From Albugo candida (lineage: Eukaryota; Oomycota; Peronosporomycetes; Albuginales), in NCBI GenBank assembly GCA_040437565.1, contig JBDOQK010000048.1:214022-278021 (forward strand): a stretch of DNA of 64,000 nt, read 5' to 3'. Positions 21,069 to 32,700 of this stretch are shown here, one piece after another. How positions within the stretch are numbered: the stretch's first letter is position 1; every line of letters starts with the position of its first letter. The position numbers were made by a program, and so were the translations under genes. Under the pieces are notes generated by a model. It was not told the DNA's origin. It saw only the letters and a list, made by a program, of their open reading frames with translations, and ran no database searches.

Positions 21069-23516
21069 TGAAGTCGATGCATCGTTATGACTCTACGTGC
21101 CCACCTCCTTGACGTGGCAGACTACAAACAGTTGATGGTACACCTCATCTTTTGGGTCATGCAATTGTCAATGAAGGATTTTCCTGCCTTACTGGGAATT
21201 GACACGTCTGCATTTTGATACTCTAATTCGTATCCATTTGACTCCGTCTATACATGTAGAGAAAGATGCAGAGTGATTATTTTACTGCCTAAGGAAGAAT
21301 GCATAACATAAGTGCGTTGAATTCTGAATCAAGACGTGATGATGTTGATCGGAAGGAATATCACTAAGAAGAGACGAGTCAGGGAAGAAGCTTCAATATA
21401 TGCTGTAATTGCTCAAGCTGTGCGGGTCATAACACTGCCGCTGTATGTGCTAAACACACATAAGTCATCGATGCAGCTACACCTATAGGTTCCAATCTAA
21501 TCTGAACGGATAGTCTACACTTCCATTTCGTCTAGCTGAAGCGAGTCATTACCGGCACCGATGCATATCAAAGATCCTCATTTATAAGCCTGCTTAGTGG
21601 CGATATGCACAAGATGTATTTTCACATAGACGTTCTAGACTGCAAAAAGTCACTCATCGAAACTTTCTACATTTCTCAGGATATGTGCTCACACGACGTT
21701 TGACGATACAAAAATGAGTGAAGCCGCGTGGCAAATTCATATCTTTATACAGGGATTTGGTAACTATTAAGTGAACTTCAGCTATCTTTTTGGCTCAGAA
21801 CGAGGGAGTTTTCGGACACGTCGTATGAGAACACATCGGACAAAGCGTGAGCACAAAACAATTCACGAAGGAAAACGCTCTCGTCAAAATAAATTCGTCC
21901 AGCCGCACTCTGATCAAATCTTGGCAACTTCTAGTTTCCACACTCTGTTTATGAGTGCTCATAGTACCGCACACGTAGAAGCTCAAATAAGCAGGAGTAA
22001 ATGTCTCCAACAACCTGACATCACACAATGGATCACAGAGGACGGAGGAATATGACTCTCCCTTTAATGCATCAAATACGGGAGAAAAAAAGCAGGTAGC
22101 AAAGAATCAAAAGTGTACAAAGCTGACCAGTAGGAGTAAGCATCTTATCCGGAATCTCGAACGCCACTATGGATATGATCAATCCGGGGAATTGGCTTTC
22201 CGGTCACAGCGACACACCATCGGGTTGCTTCTGTCGATGTTACTTCGACGCATAACCGGCGTAGAAAACTTCTCATTGAACGAGTTACCCGGCTTTTAAA
22301 CTTCGTACGTATTGAATCTGCATTTAGTAGTGAGATCCGAGCCGGTATGGCTGTCTTACCAGGTGACGAACGTGAGCGAAACGCATTCGAGAGTCACATT
22401 CGTAAAGTACGCCCTGTTTCGGGTGGTGATAGTAGAGCGCTGACGCTGCTCAAAGTGAACTTTGCAGTTAATGTGGAGACATATCCAAGCATCCGACATG
22501 TATCGATGCAGAGCACCAACTATTGGAAACTGCGCGCTTCACTAGAGTTATGCGTTTCATGCGAAATGTGACCAACCCCATTTCTGCTCCCACCATATCA
22601 AAGCAACATGCCGATGAAAATCGGCAAAATGTCGACATGGTGGCATCACATTGATACCAATTAGTGGAATGCTCCAAAGTCGAGTGTAACGCATCAATTA
22701 ATTTGTATCTCATACAAATTGTAACTTGGTATGTTTCTCAGCTTATAGGTGTCATATGTCGCTATGAATACACCTCAGAACGAATTGATTGAGCATGAGA
22801 TGCCGTCGTTGAACAGGCCATGATTTTTGCCACCAATTATTTCCTAAACAACGTTCTCACACGAAGAGAAAAATGAGAAAAGCACCATAGAGATGATCTT
22901 CAAGGAATGAATTGATCTAATCACCATTCAGCAACTAACTAAATGTGATCACAAGGTATCTGACCGACCCATCCTGGTGAAAGGATCGTGGCTACTAAAT
23001 AGGCGACACATTTGTTCACAACTTGGTAACACAAGAACGACTTTTACAGATTGTCCTTGACTCCTCAGCCTTCAAAATCTCGCCACAGGATGCCAAGCTG
23101 AGCTTCTAGAGGAGAGTCGATATGAATGGAGTCCTCAGCACCATAAAAACTGGGTGCTAAATCTTGTCGAGTGGATCGCCCTGCTTGTCACCTCTAGAAG
23201 AAGTCTCATGGGTGAGAGCGATATAATCAATCACCAGCGGAATGCTCGTTTTCTGTCCAGAACTATGTCGGCCTAATGATCGAACTTTCACCGTTATATA
23301 TGTGAAATCAATCTGCTGAATACTGCGCTATTTCAAAGTCGAGAAGAGGTGCACGCAAAATTCAATGAAATAGTAAAATGTGGTGATTGAGCTCTACTTA
23401 ATCAACGTCAAGCTGATGTGCCGTAACTGCTTCGATAAGTGGTCGAGTAAAGAGCCGGCCCCCGAACTTGGGTCAAAATTCCTGAAAGCGGACTATGATG
23501 GCGACACAAATCAAGC
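21069..23516. other. Gene-poor stretch with weak coding-like remnants
   Basis: About 2.4 kb without a gene I can support. Short + frames at 21771-22055 (94 codons) and 22347-22571 (74 codons) have no recognisable motif. Between about 22,140 and 22,560 the + strand reads in part like degraded coding sequence, possibly an old repeat or pseudogene. I cannot assign it. Confidence 0.3.
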
Positions 23517-24350
23517 TTAAAGTAAGTTAATCAGATTGGGTGCTGGAATAAAACGATGAATACACACGTACAGCGGAATCCAGGACATCCAGGACAAGCT
23601 TCGTTGCACCCATGAAAAGGTGAATAATAGGCAAATTAACACGAGACCTTGCTTCGCACACGCACGTACACCGTATCCTTTTCGCCCATCCAACTCATCA
23701 ATATCCGATCGGAGTGCCAGTCCTGCCAGGGCCCATAGAACGACTAACGTAAAAGCTGTATCCTGAAGCTGGCTACACGTGTAAGCTCCAGAAAATACAA
23801 GGATAGATAGCATAACGATATACACTTCCAACGAAAGATAGGTGCCTTTTATCTCTTGCATCGAAACTGCGATACTGATGAGCACTGCTGCTGAGGTCCA
23901 TGCAAAGTATAAAACAATCGATAATTCACTTCCAATGTAGCGATTCCATGTAAAAAAACCTCTTTTCCACTGCAACATAATATGCCCGTACAGAATCAGC
24001 AGGCAGCTCCATAACACGATCAGCACAGCTGTGGCGGTATGGACATAGTCGTTTGTAAAGACAAGAAGCCATAATGAGTTTGCCACACAGGTTATCGCAA
24101 ACAAAGAGCGCAAAATCCGGGGATATGGTGACGTGCTGTAGAAAGATAGACTAGGGAAAAGACAATCCATAATCACAGTCAACGTCATCATCGAGTAGAT
24201 CAAGCCCCAAATTGAGAACGCAAAAGAAGATGGGGTAAGAAGCGTATCATGACGATGAGATGTCACTCCGATCCGCGAGCCGAAAAGACGGTTCAAAGCC
24301 AGCTGGATGGCAAAAAGTGCTGCATTGAGCCATGCAAACCTGAAGCTCAT
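23517..24350 (-). CDS. TspO/MBR-related multi-pass membrane protein
   Basis: From the first ATG (24350) the product is 277 residues; the four codons upstream begin with GTG and are not needed. The sequence is almost wholly hydrophobic with about seven or eight membrane spans. Near the N terminus it has LLTPSSFAFSIWGLIYSMM, which matches the (T)P..(F/Y)xFSIWGLIY hallmark of the tryptophan-rich TspO/MBR-related family (about 270-290 residues in its long branch). Charged loops are short, and acidic residues cluster in a late loop (DIDELDGRKGYG). The biochemical role of this long branch is not settled; tetrapyrrole, cholesterol or stress links are known only for short TspO. The location is an internal or plasma membrane. 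Confidence 0.7.
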   Translation of the reverse strand: MSFRFAWLNAALFAIQLALNRLFGSRIGVTSHRHDTLLTPSSFAFSIWGLIYSMMTLTVIMDCLFPSLSFYSTSPYPRILRSLFAITCVANSLWLLVFTNDYVHTATAVLIVLWSCLLILYGHIMLQWKRGFFTWNRYIGSELSIVLYFAWTSAAVLISIAVSMQEIKGTYLSLEVYIVMLSILVFSGAYTCSQLQDTAFTLVVLWALAGLALRSDIDELDGRKGYGVRACAKQGLVLICLLFTFSWVQRSLSWMSWIPLYVCIHRFIPAPNLINLL

Positions 24351-25358
24351 TTCGGAGGCCACTAATGATATATGTGGTTACACCAAGTAAGTGAATGCAT
24401 AATTGGATTCTGCGCACACATAAGGCTTTGTGTAATGTTGAAATGCAGAGAGGTAGGATAGTATAGGACTAGCTTCATAGCTTACGTCCTATCGCACGAT
24501 GATTATAGTGCGCTTTTATATATCAGCGTCGTCCGCGCTCGACCAGAACTAGCAAATTCCGTAGGACACCGACGAGTAATCTTGCGTCAAACTAGTTTTC
24601 AACGCTACCTTTTCAGCGCAAATGGAGCTATCAAAGCGGATCGTATGTCTTTCCGCAAGTGCAAAAAGCATTAGTAATAGACGCTTCAACGGCGCATATC
24701 TCTTCATGCCGATATGCATGAAGAGCGTCAATTCTAATACAGAGAAGGTACAAGAACACTGCTGGAGTCTCTTATGCATTAATCACTTGTGTAGAGGCAA
24801 GTTCGGGAGAAAACTTCACATGTGCATCAGGATTGCTCAAGCGGATACATTCGATCGTGATGCTTTATTGTGAGAATTAGTCGACCTATTCAGCTCATTT
24901 TGAAGTACAATCGATTTATCAGCTCAAACCAGACCGTACAATCTCTCCCACACAATTATTACTTCGTTTGACACGATGGTCTCGCGCCGATTGAAGAATA
25001 TCAAGTACTTTTGTACTTTTAATGGTTTCGGGTAGAGTGCGACTTTGTTTTTTCTTTATTGATTGATGCGAGTATGGCGTTTCTCAGCTTGCACCTTGTA
25101 TCCATCAAGTCGGAACCGCTCATCCTGATTGATGTGCCAGAGTATAGTCTCAACCCATTTCAACTGCGATGAAGGCTTATCTAGAGGTCGATTGCGCAAC
25201 ATCACGCCAGATCTGGATTGATTTTCCGAACTCGGAAGGCTGTGCTTGCATTTTGCTTATCTGGCTCCAACAGATAGGTGATTTATATTGATGCGAATTT
25301 GCAGATCTAGAAATGACTCACCAGGACCTCGGTTCCCGTATGAACCAATCCCTTCTTA

Positions 25359-25692
25359 TTGACCGAATCACGGAGTTGCAGACGACCCTCTTTCAGATTT
25401 GAGATCATCTTGTACAAAGTTGATGATAGTACCGACTTAGATATCTCGCACATTATGTGTAGTCGTATCCTTAAANNNNNNNNNNNNNNNNNNNNNNNNN
25501 NNNNNNNNNNNNNNNNNNNNNNNNNNNNNNNNNNNNNNNNNNNNNNNNNNNNNNNNNNNNNNNNNNNNNNNNNNNTTGACCGAATCACGGAGTTGCAGAC
25601 GACCCTCTTTCAGATTTGAGATCATCTTGTACAAAGTTGATGATAGTACCGACTTAGATATCTCGCACATTATGTGTAGTCGTATCCTTAAA
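25359..25692. repeat. Assembly gap with duplicated contig ends (117 bases)
   Basis: Bases 25359-25475 equal 25576-25692 around a 100-N run. This is an artefact of unmerged contig ends. Confidence 0.95.
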
Positions 25693-26295
25693 TGAAAAAT
25701 CTTCAGCAATGCCCCATCAAGGGATCCTCAATCTTGAAATTATCGTGAGAAGCATTCGCATTGGCTGTCAAGAACCGAGGGTTTGCAAAAGCCTCATGAG
25801 CGTATGTTTGTTTTTCTTGTTCGATTTCCGAAATTATTACACAGAAGTATCCATTTTACAAACAGAATCGCTGAAGCATTACTATGTTCCCCGTGACAAA
25901 TTTAACGCATTTGAGGAAGTGCAAAGATTGATAGACGATGGCGTCGAAGTAGTGCATGCTGAGGCGACACTTCTACTCGTAAGGACCTTGGTTTCCACAA
26001 ATGTGCGAAGGTATTGGAAGGTTCTGACAATCAAAGCGATACATCTGGGTCCTTTGTTGGAGCCGAGTGCAAAGTGACTTTTCTCGTTTTTTGTTTCGTC
26101 TGTCCTGCATCCAACATGCGCATACGAGCGAGTGTAAATGCTTTTTTGAGCGAAAGAGTGAAATACTTGACATCAATTTCGTCTTGATGCACCGAGAGCA
26201 TCATCACTTTCCATGACAACGTTGATGAGTCCAATGCAACTCATTCAGTGGTTGTGTTCATACGTCATATACGCATAACATCACTGGTCGATCTC

Positions 26296-26527
26296 CCAAA
26301 AACTACATTTGTACAATTACAGATGTCTTGACATCAGCTGGGTCAATGATGATTACCTTGTNNNNNNNNNNNNNNNNNNNNNNNNNNNNNNNNNNNNNNN
26401 NNNNNNNNNNNNNNNNNNNNNNNNNNNNNNNNNNNNNNNNNNNNNNNNNNNNNNNNNNNNNCCAAAAACTACATTTGTACAATTACAGATGTCTTGACAT
26501 CAGCTGGGTCAATGATGATTACCTTGT
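26296..26527. repeat. Assembly gap with duplicated contig ends (66 bases)
   Basis: Bases 26296-26361 equal 26462-26527 around a 100-N run. Confidence 0.95.
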
Positions 26528-28307
26528 AACCATCATATCAGCATACTTGGCAAGATGCAAAACGTGAGGATGGAAGTGAGCTGGATACTAGTAGAAACTA
26601 AGCTACAATGGATAGCTTGACCATAGCTGAATGCTGAATAGCAAAGCATGCATCCAGATATTCTCTACCTGGATAGGAGATCCCATCTCAAGAATTCGTA
26701 ATCTACGCTCGTGATCAAGCCTATTCGAGCATTTTACGGAACTTTAGGAATCGCATACTCATTGGTATGACCCAGGGCGGTGTTTTCACCACTTTTGATC
26801 ATCATCGACAGAGCATTGCACCACGACCCGATTAGATGCTTGTAGTATACTACTTTCGAGACGCTGGACCAACCTCAAGTGGTCAATCTGAAACGAGATC
26901 ATGTCATTACTAGAGCTTTAATTCGAACGACCAAAAATTCCGTCGCATTCAGACGTACAAAAGCCTCCTTCAAACAAGAGACACTGACTTTAATAAGTTA
27001 TTTGATACCCCCGTTCATTCTTCTGTTGTGAGTCATATAGGAGTACAGCCTTCGTCGATCTGCTCATCTTATGACTGGCATTTACTTTTCTCTCTCACAT
27101 CGATCCTTTCATTCACCTTTGAAGCAGCATAAACACTTGAGTCAGCAGCATTTCCCGAGATTATCTCTTCACGTACTTTATTGCCATAGCCCTTCATATT
27201 GTCCATGTTTGTCAACCAGTGTATGAGGAGGAAGAAACGTATCAATTATCCTTAGACGGATCTGACACAATAATGATTAACGTGCGAGTAGTATGATTTC
27301 GGAACGAATGAGGTCAGCCGTCTTTACACAGGTTTCACTTTTCTGCAGCGAAAAGCTTGAAAAAAGGATGCCGCTTTTTTGCGCGCAGAAAGCATTTCAT
27401 TCTATCTGAACGCTCAAATGCGTAATACACAATCTATACTTCCAGCAGCACTAAATGGTAGCAGACAAGATCTTTTCCTAGGCTACTGTTGTTATCTATC
27501 TTGATCGCGTGTAGTATTTCTTAGCTACAGCTATGACAAAGGATGGGTTTTGTGGTTATCGCTGGATCATTGGCGCACAACGCTGCGCTGCCGTGCACGT
27601 AGCTTTTAGCGACCTAGTCGCTGTGTCGAAGTAATAACTTATGGAAAGTGTTTTAGACTCTGCATTATCTACCTCGACAATGCCATGTTCCTTCACGTAA
27701 AATCTTCAGCAAGCTAGATTCTGATTCCGTCGTGAATTGCATTTGATTCTATCTTTGTCTTTAACTTTTCGAAAGCAATCTCCTCAAATACATTGAAAAT
27801 ATGTAAAGACACGTTATGTGCAATACTTCTCCATTTGAACTGATGATGCCAACCAATTCAGCAAAATTGACAGCTGCCATTCGGCTCCATCACAGCTTTC
27901 AAGTAGAATCAAACAATTATTAAATGCCTGACATGAGGATTTCTTGATTTCTGGCGACAATGCAATGTGGAAGTGCTTTGGTTTCGTCCCAACTTGATAA
28001 CGGTGACAGCAGTGCGTTCCCAACTGTATGTAAATCGGACTAATGAACGGCAACCCGATCATACAATGTATGGTGCAGGGATTCACCGAAATGAAGCGAA
28101 TTCAGGAAGCGCTTCTCCGGGCTGCGATGATAATGGACGGCATGTTCAGTAGAAATTTAATGTCAATCAGGAGAGGCCGGCGATAAAATAAGGGTGAACG
28201 ACGAGTTATGAGCGCGAAGGTCTAAATATGTAAATATGGTGTTGGATGCACCACATGAAGACGAGCGCACTTAGACGGCTCAACGGTGTCACAAGAATCG
28301 ACTGCCG

Positions 28308-28407
28308 NNNNNNNNNNNNNNNNNNNNNNNNNNNNNNNNNNNNNNNNNNNNNNNNNNNNNNNNNNNNNNNNNNNNNNNNNNNNNNNNNNNNNNNNNNNNN
28401 NNNNNNN
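28308..28407. other. Assembly gap, no duplicated flank
   Basis: Exactly 100 N, with no shared sequence on the two sides. The true distance is unknown. It lies 77 bases before the SNRNP40-like start codon, so the promoter or a 5' exon of that gene may be missing. Confidence 0.9.
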
Positions 28408-28484
28408 AAGAGTTTTGCGGACTAAGGTAGTCTTATAAGTCCTATAAAGCATTTCATCATCCGAAGGAGTTTATAGACGAACGA

Positions 28485-29712
28485 ATGACTCAAATTGACA
28501 AGCGCCATGCAGATGGTGAAGCTCTGACGGAAGATGTAGTTATACATGAAAACCGATGCATAACAGAGTCGTCAGAGAAGCGCTTAACTAAACGTTGTCG
28601 ATTCTCTGATATCGTTCCTGTCGACTCGCGAGCGGTGACAATCAAATCCGCAACCGATCGAACATCCAAGTTACTAGCCCCAACAATGCTTTTATCCGGT
28701 CACGATGCAGCAGTGTACTCAGTAAAGATAGATCCGTCAGGAATGCACGTCGCGTCGGCCTCTTTTGATCAACGAATTCGTAATTTATTCATTAGTTTTA
28801 TTTCTATTTGATTTCTAAGTCACGTTTGTTCAAGTGCTTTGGAACGTACACGGGGATTGTTGTAATTATGGCGTGTTACTTGGGCATAAGAACGCAGTCT
28901 TAGAGGCTGACTGGAGCTACGACAGCAGCAAGATCACATCGGCTTCAGCGGACAAAACGGTTGCTTTGTGGGATGTCGAGGTTTGCCAGCTTCACATACA
29001 CTTGAGTTCAAAACTTTGATTTTGTTCAACTTAGACGCAACAAAGGATTAAGCGATGGAAAGATCATAAAAAAGTGGTAAACAGCTGCTCATTAGTTCCA
29101 AAAGGCCCAACTCTCATTGTGAGTGGGAGCGATGATGGGACAACCAAGTTGTGGGATGCGAGACTTAAAAAACGAGCGGTCAAGACGTATGACTCTTCCT
29201 TTCAAGTTACTGCGGTATGCTTTGGGAAAGACTCTGGTCAGATCATATCGGGTGGATTGGACGGGCTGGTTCGCTGCTGGGATGTCCGCAAAGACGCGGT
29301 TTCGATGATACTCAGAGGCCATCAGGACATTATTACTGGGCTATCCTTGAGTCCTGACGGCAATCACTTGTTGACAAATGCTATGGACTCTACGCTATAC
29401 AGATGGGATCTACGGCCATATTTACCAGCAGATCAAACGTCACGATGTACAATGCACTTTGGTGGAGCAAAACACGGATTCGAACGCAATCTTATCCGCT
29501 GTGCATGGTCACATGACACTCGCTATGTTGCATCTGGTTCAGCTGATCGGAATGTTTATATATGGGACGCTGAGAGCGGTAATTTACGATATCAGCTTCC
29601 AGGCCATACAGGAAGTGTGAACGCTGTTTCCTTTCATCCGGAAGAACCTATTATCGCTTCCTGTGGAAGCGACAAAGAAATATTTTTGGGTGAATTGAGC
29701 GGCTTTGAATAG
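28485..29712 (+). CDS. SNRNP40: U5 snRNP 40-kDa WD40 protein (SNRNP40 / PRP8-binding protein)
   Basis: Exons 28485-28779, 28835-28980 and 29035-29712 give 372 residues (human orthologue about 357). The introns are 55 and 54 bases; the first is phase 1 and rebuilds a Leu codon before LW, the second is phase 0. The product has an 85-residue Lys/Arg-rich N terminus and then seven WD40 repeats forming a beta-propeller: LSGHDAAVYSVKIDPSG, LLGHKNAVLEADWSYDS, LRGHQDIITGLSLSPDG and others. The last repeat, LPGHTGSVNAVSFHPEEPII followed by SCGSDKEIFLGEL, is the family's signature C terminus. In the spliceosome this protein binds PRP8 in the U5 particle and acts in the nucleus. The stop is 49 bases from the stop of the convergent PERK-like gene, so the 3' UTRs must overlap. 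Confidence 0.93.
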
Positions 29713-29761
29713 AGGATGCTCGCAAATTATTGGAGCCCCTATGAATAGCTGTATTCTTTAT

Positions 29762-32700
29762 CTAGTTTACGATGCGAGGGCTGTCTGCTTCTATGCTATT
29801 TTCACGGCCCTCTGGAAGTGGAGAATTGCAAACACTTTGAATTCCCGGAATTTTTTCAAGCGCAAGTATGATCACTTTGAGTAATGACGCGCTACTGAGA
29901 AGCACTGTTTCGAGCTCAGCGCCAGATGAGCTCACTGTTCGGTGTGTGGTGCGATCTTCAATGAGAAAGTCGAACACTTGGGTGCCTTCATCTTCCATCT
30001 GTAGTCCGTACCGTTTAATCTCAAAAAAGCCACTACTGCTTTCTGAGATGACGTTGCAAATGTCTTTCAACAAGTCATGGTTCGGCAGGGCAAAGCGCCG
30101 AATCACATCATGACTCGCTCCATCAACATTGTGTTCATGTCGTATCGGGTCTTTTGCTTTGACTTGAAGCAGAAACATCAGCGACATATCGCGCTTTGTT
30201 GTAGCTCTATCGTCTGTCTCGAACGACCCAGGATTACTTTTTACAGCTCTCGAGCATTCCAGTTGAAGTGGTGCTAACGAGTTGAGCTGTTGATTGTTAC
30301 CACTACTGACACGGATCGAGCGATACAAAGGGGACGCGATACTCTGGTACACGAGACTTTGTTCGTACAATTCTTCACACCATTCAACCAGAGCATTTGC
30401 ACCTGGACGATCCATTGGATTTTCTGACAGCAGTCGCTGCAGTACACTGATTAATTCCGGGCAGCGTTTGTACCATACAAATTCGGACGGGAATATGGAT
30501 TCACGAGCTTTACGAAGCGTAGTAACTCGTTCCATAGTCGTCACAAACGGAGGATGACAAAGCTCGAATAAGATCATTCCCAAAGAGTACATGTCCGTCT
30601 TGGCGTTGTATCGCTTCCCTGCAACTTGTTCCGGACTCGCGTACATATACGTCCCCACGCCAGCGGTAATTTCGAGACTTTCATTGTTGTTTGTCAACGA
30701 GAATTCCTGCCACACAGAAGAGGACCGTCTCTCACCTGTTGATGCTTCCATGTTAGCGGAACTTTCGTCACCCGCACACCCCGAAGGTTGCAAATTCACA
30801 TTAGTTGCATATCGGGAGAGGCCGAAATCCCCCAATTTGATCGCACCACCTTCGAGATCCGCGACGAATATGTTTGCCGGTTTCAGATCACGATGAATCA
30901 ACCCGCATGAATGTACATGTGCCAACGCGCTCGAAATCTGTAGAAAAATCTTCAGCAGCTTGGACAGGTCCATGGACCTTGTGCTGATTGCCAGATAGTC
31001 TGACAAAGTTTTCCCAGCGCAATATTGCATTTGGATGTAAAGCCAGTGATCGCATCGATCATAATTTGTAGAATCGGTATGGTCGACGATATCGCTTCGA
31101 AGCCTTGAATTCGGGACCAAAAGATCTTCTTCTTTCCATCCATCTTCCTCCTCACTTCCACGTTCCCACTCAAATCCATCATCAGCAAACTCCGACATGC
31201 TAGTGTTGTACGCCAGCTCCTTGCGTGAGATATCCGTGATGTCCAGCACTTCCTCTGTGCGATCCAAAAGATTTTGAGATGATCGTTCCGAGCTGGAGAT
31301 GTCCAAATCGAGAGATTGCTCTCGAGTTGTTTTCTTATGGTCGGTGTAAAAGACAGACGTTTCGGCGCTATGATTTTCCACTCTTTCTAACCAAGCTTGG
31401 TAATACCGAACGATGTGAGGATGATCCAATAGCGCCAGGATTTTGACTTCCCGCAGAAACTTTTGAAGTGTTTTTGATGTCTGGTTCTTTAGATAAAGAC
31501 CAACACGTTTGATCGCGTACTTGCGTCCATCTAGGCGATTTTCAGCGAGCACGACTTGCCCGAATCCTCCTTCTCCTATCAAGGAGATTTTCACAAATTC
31601 ATTCGCGAAACGACTCTGGCAAACAACTGGAAACAAAACTTGTGTCTCATCATTTGTAGGGATTTGCGGGTCATCATTTTTCGATTCGATGCTGACGGTC
31701 GAAGATACTTCGTCGTTTGATGATTCAGTGGCATTAGATTTCGAGACGGAATCGAGCTGCCGGCTGTCCTCTTCATCTTTAAGCACCAAGATCTTTTCTT
31801 CAAGAGCAATATCCTCTTCAGCCCGCATCTCACCGTCTTGTGCATCTTCACATATAAGAATCCCGTCGGTCAAAGAATGCTCAGCTGCGACGACTGAATT
31901 TGTGGCATCGAATTCATCGAAATAAATAAATGCCGCGTTCTGCACAGAAGTCTCTTCTGACTCTATGACTCTCTCACAGTATGCGTTCTCAACACAAGTT
32001 TTGCTTTCGCTTCCATCGACAATCGACTCATTTGACGCCATCGGTAAAGCAGGGTAGCTTTTACTTATTTGACGGGATGGTCCCTCGAGCTGTAGAACTG
32101 ACACACTTTTTGAGTTTACGAGTTCTGTTTCTGCAAGTAATTTGCCTGCGACAATTGTGGCCGCTTCCGTTGCCATAACCTGAGTGAATCTCTTCATCAG
32201 TATTAGCTCAGCCTCCTCATCGACATCGTCCAGAACCGATCGACTATTTGACCCATCCCAACTGCAATCACCTCCCCTACCGGCGTCAAATCCACGAGAC
32301 TCCTTGAGTGATAAAGATAGGAAAGACTGGTGAGGCTCAACCTCAACGGTCTCATTGGCGTCAAAGATATTAGAATGAGCCAGTGACGCACTCATAAATA
32401 ATTGGCGACTGACCAGGCTTGAGATTGTGATGGGCTCGACACCTGGACGCTCGATCGTAAGTTGATGCACATGACGACGTACCAATGAGTTACTTTTTTC
32501 CAGTGCTGTTGCGATACGACTTCGAGTAAATGAAGATGATAAGCCTCGTGCATAGCAGCTCCATGCGATGAGCCCCCAGCAAAAAGATGTACCAAAAAGT
32601 ATCGCTACCACATTGAAGAATGTGATAAAAAAGCCGTCATCGCCGTGATCTGTCATCCTGAATGCAAATGCGATTTCATTCAAGTTCTTGCGCGATCTCG

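Larger units (their letters stand above)
24363..28484. other. Gene-poor stretch with three assembly gaps and scattered candidate exons
   Basis: Around 25,270-26,080 (+) several short open pieces with plausible splice borders occur: one ends at about 25,475 in a frame reading FEIILYKVDDSTDLDISHIM before a stop, and another covers 25,865-26,077 and includes YYVPRDKFNAFEEVQRLIDD. They may belong to a multi-exon gene broken by the gap at 25,476. On the minus strand 27,814-28,086 is a 90-codon open stretch containing KPKHFHIALSPEIKK, with no ATG at its head. None can be named. The rest shows nothing I can support. Confidence 0.3.

Noticed and set aside
31509-31925. 138-codon + frame, Ser-rich
   Set aside because: Antisense to the acidic Ser-rich linker and kinase start of the PERK-like gene; its composition is explained by the opposite strand.
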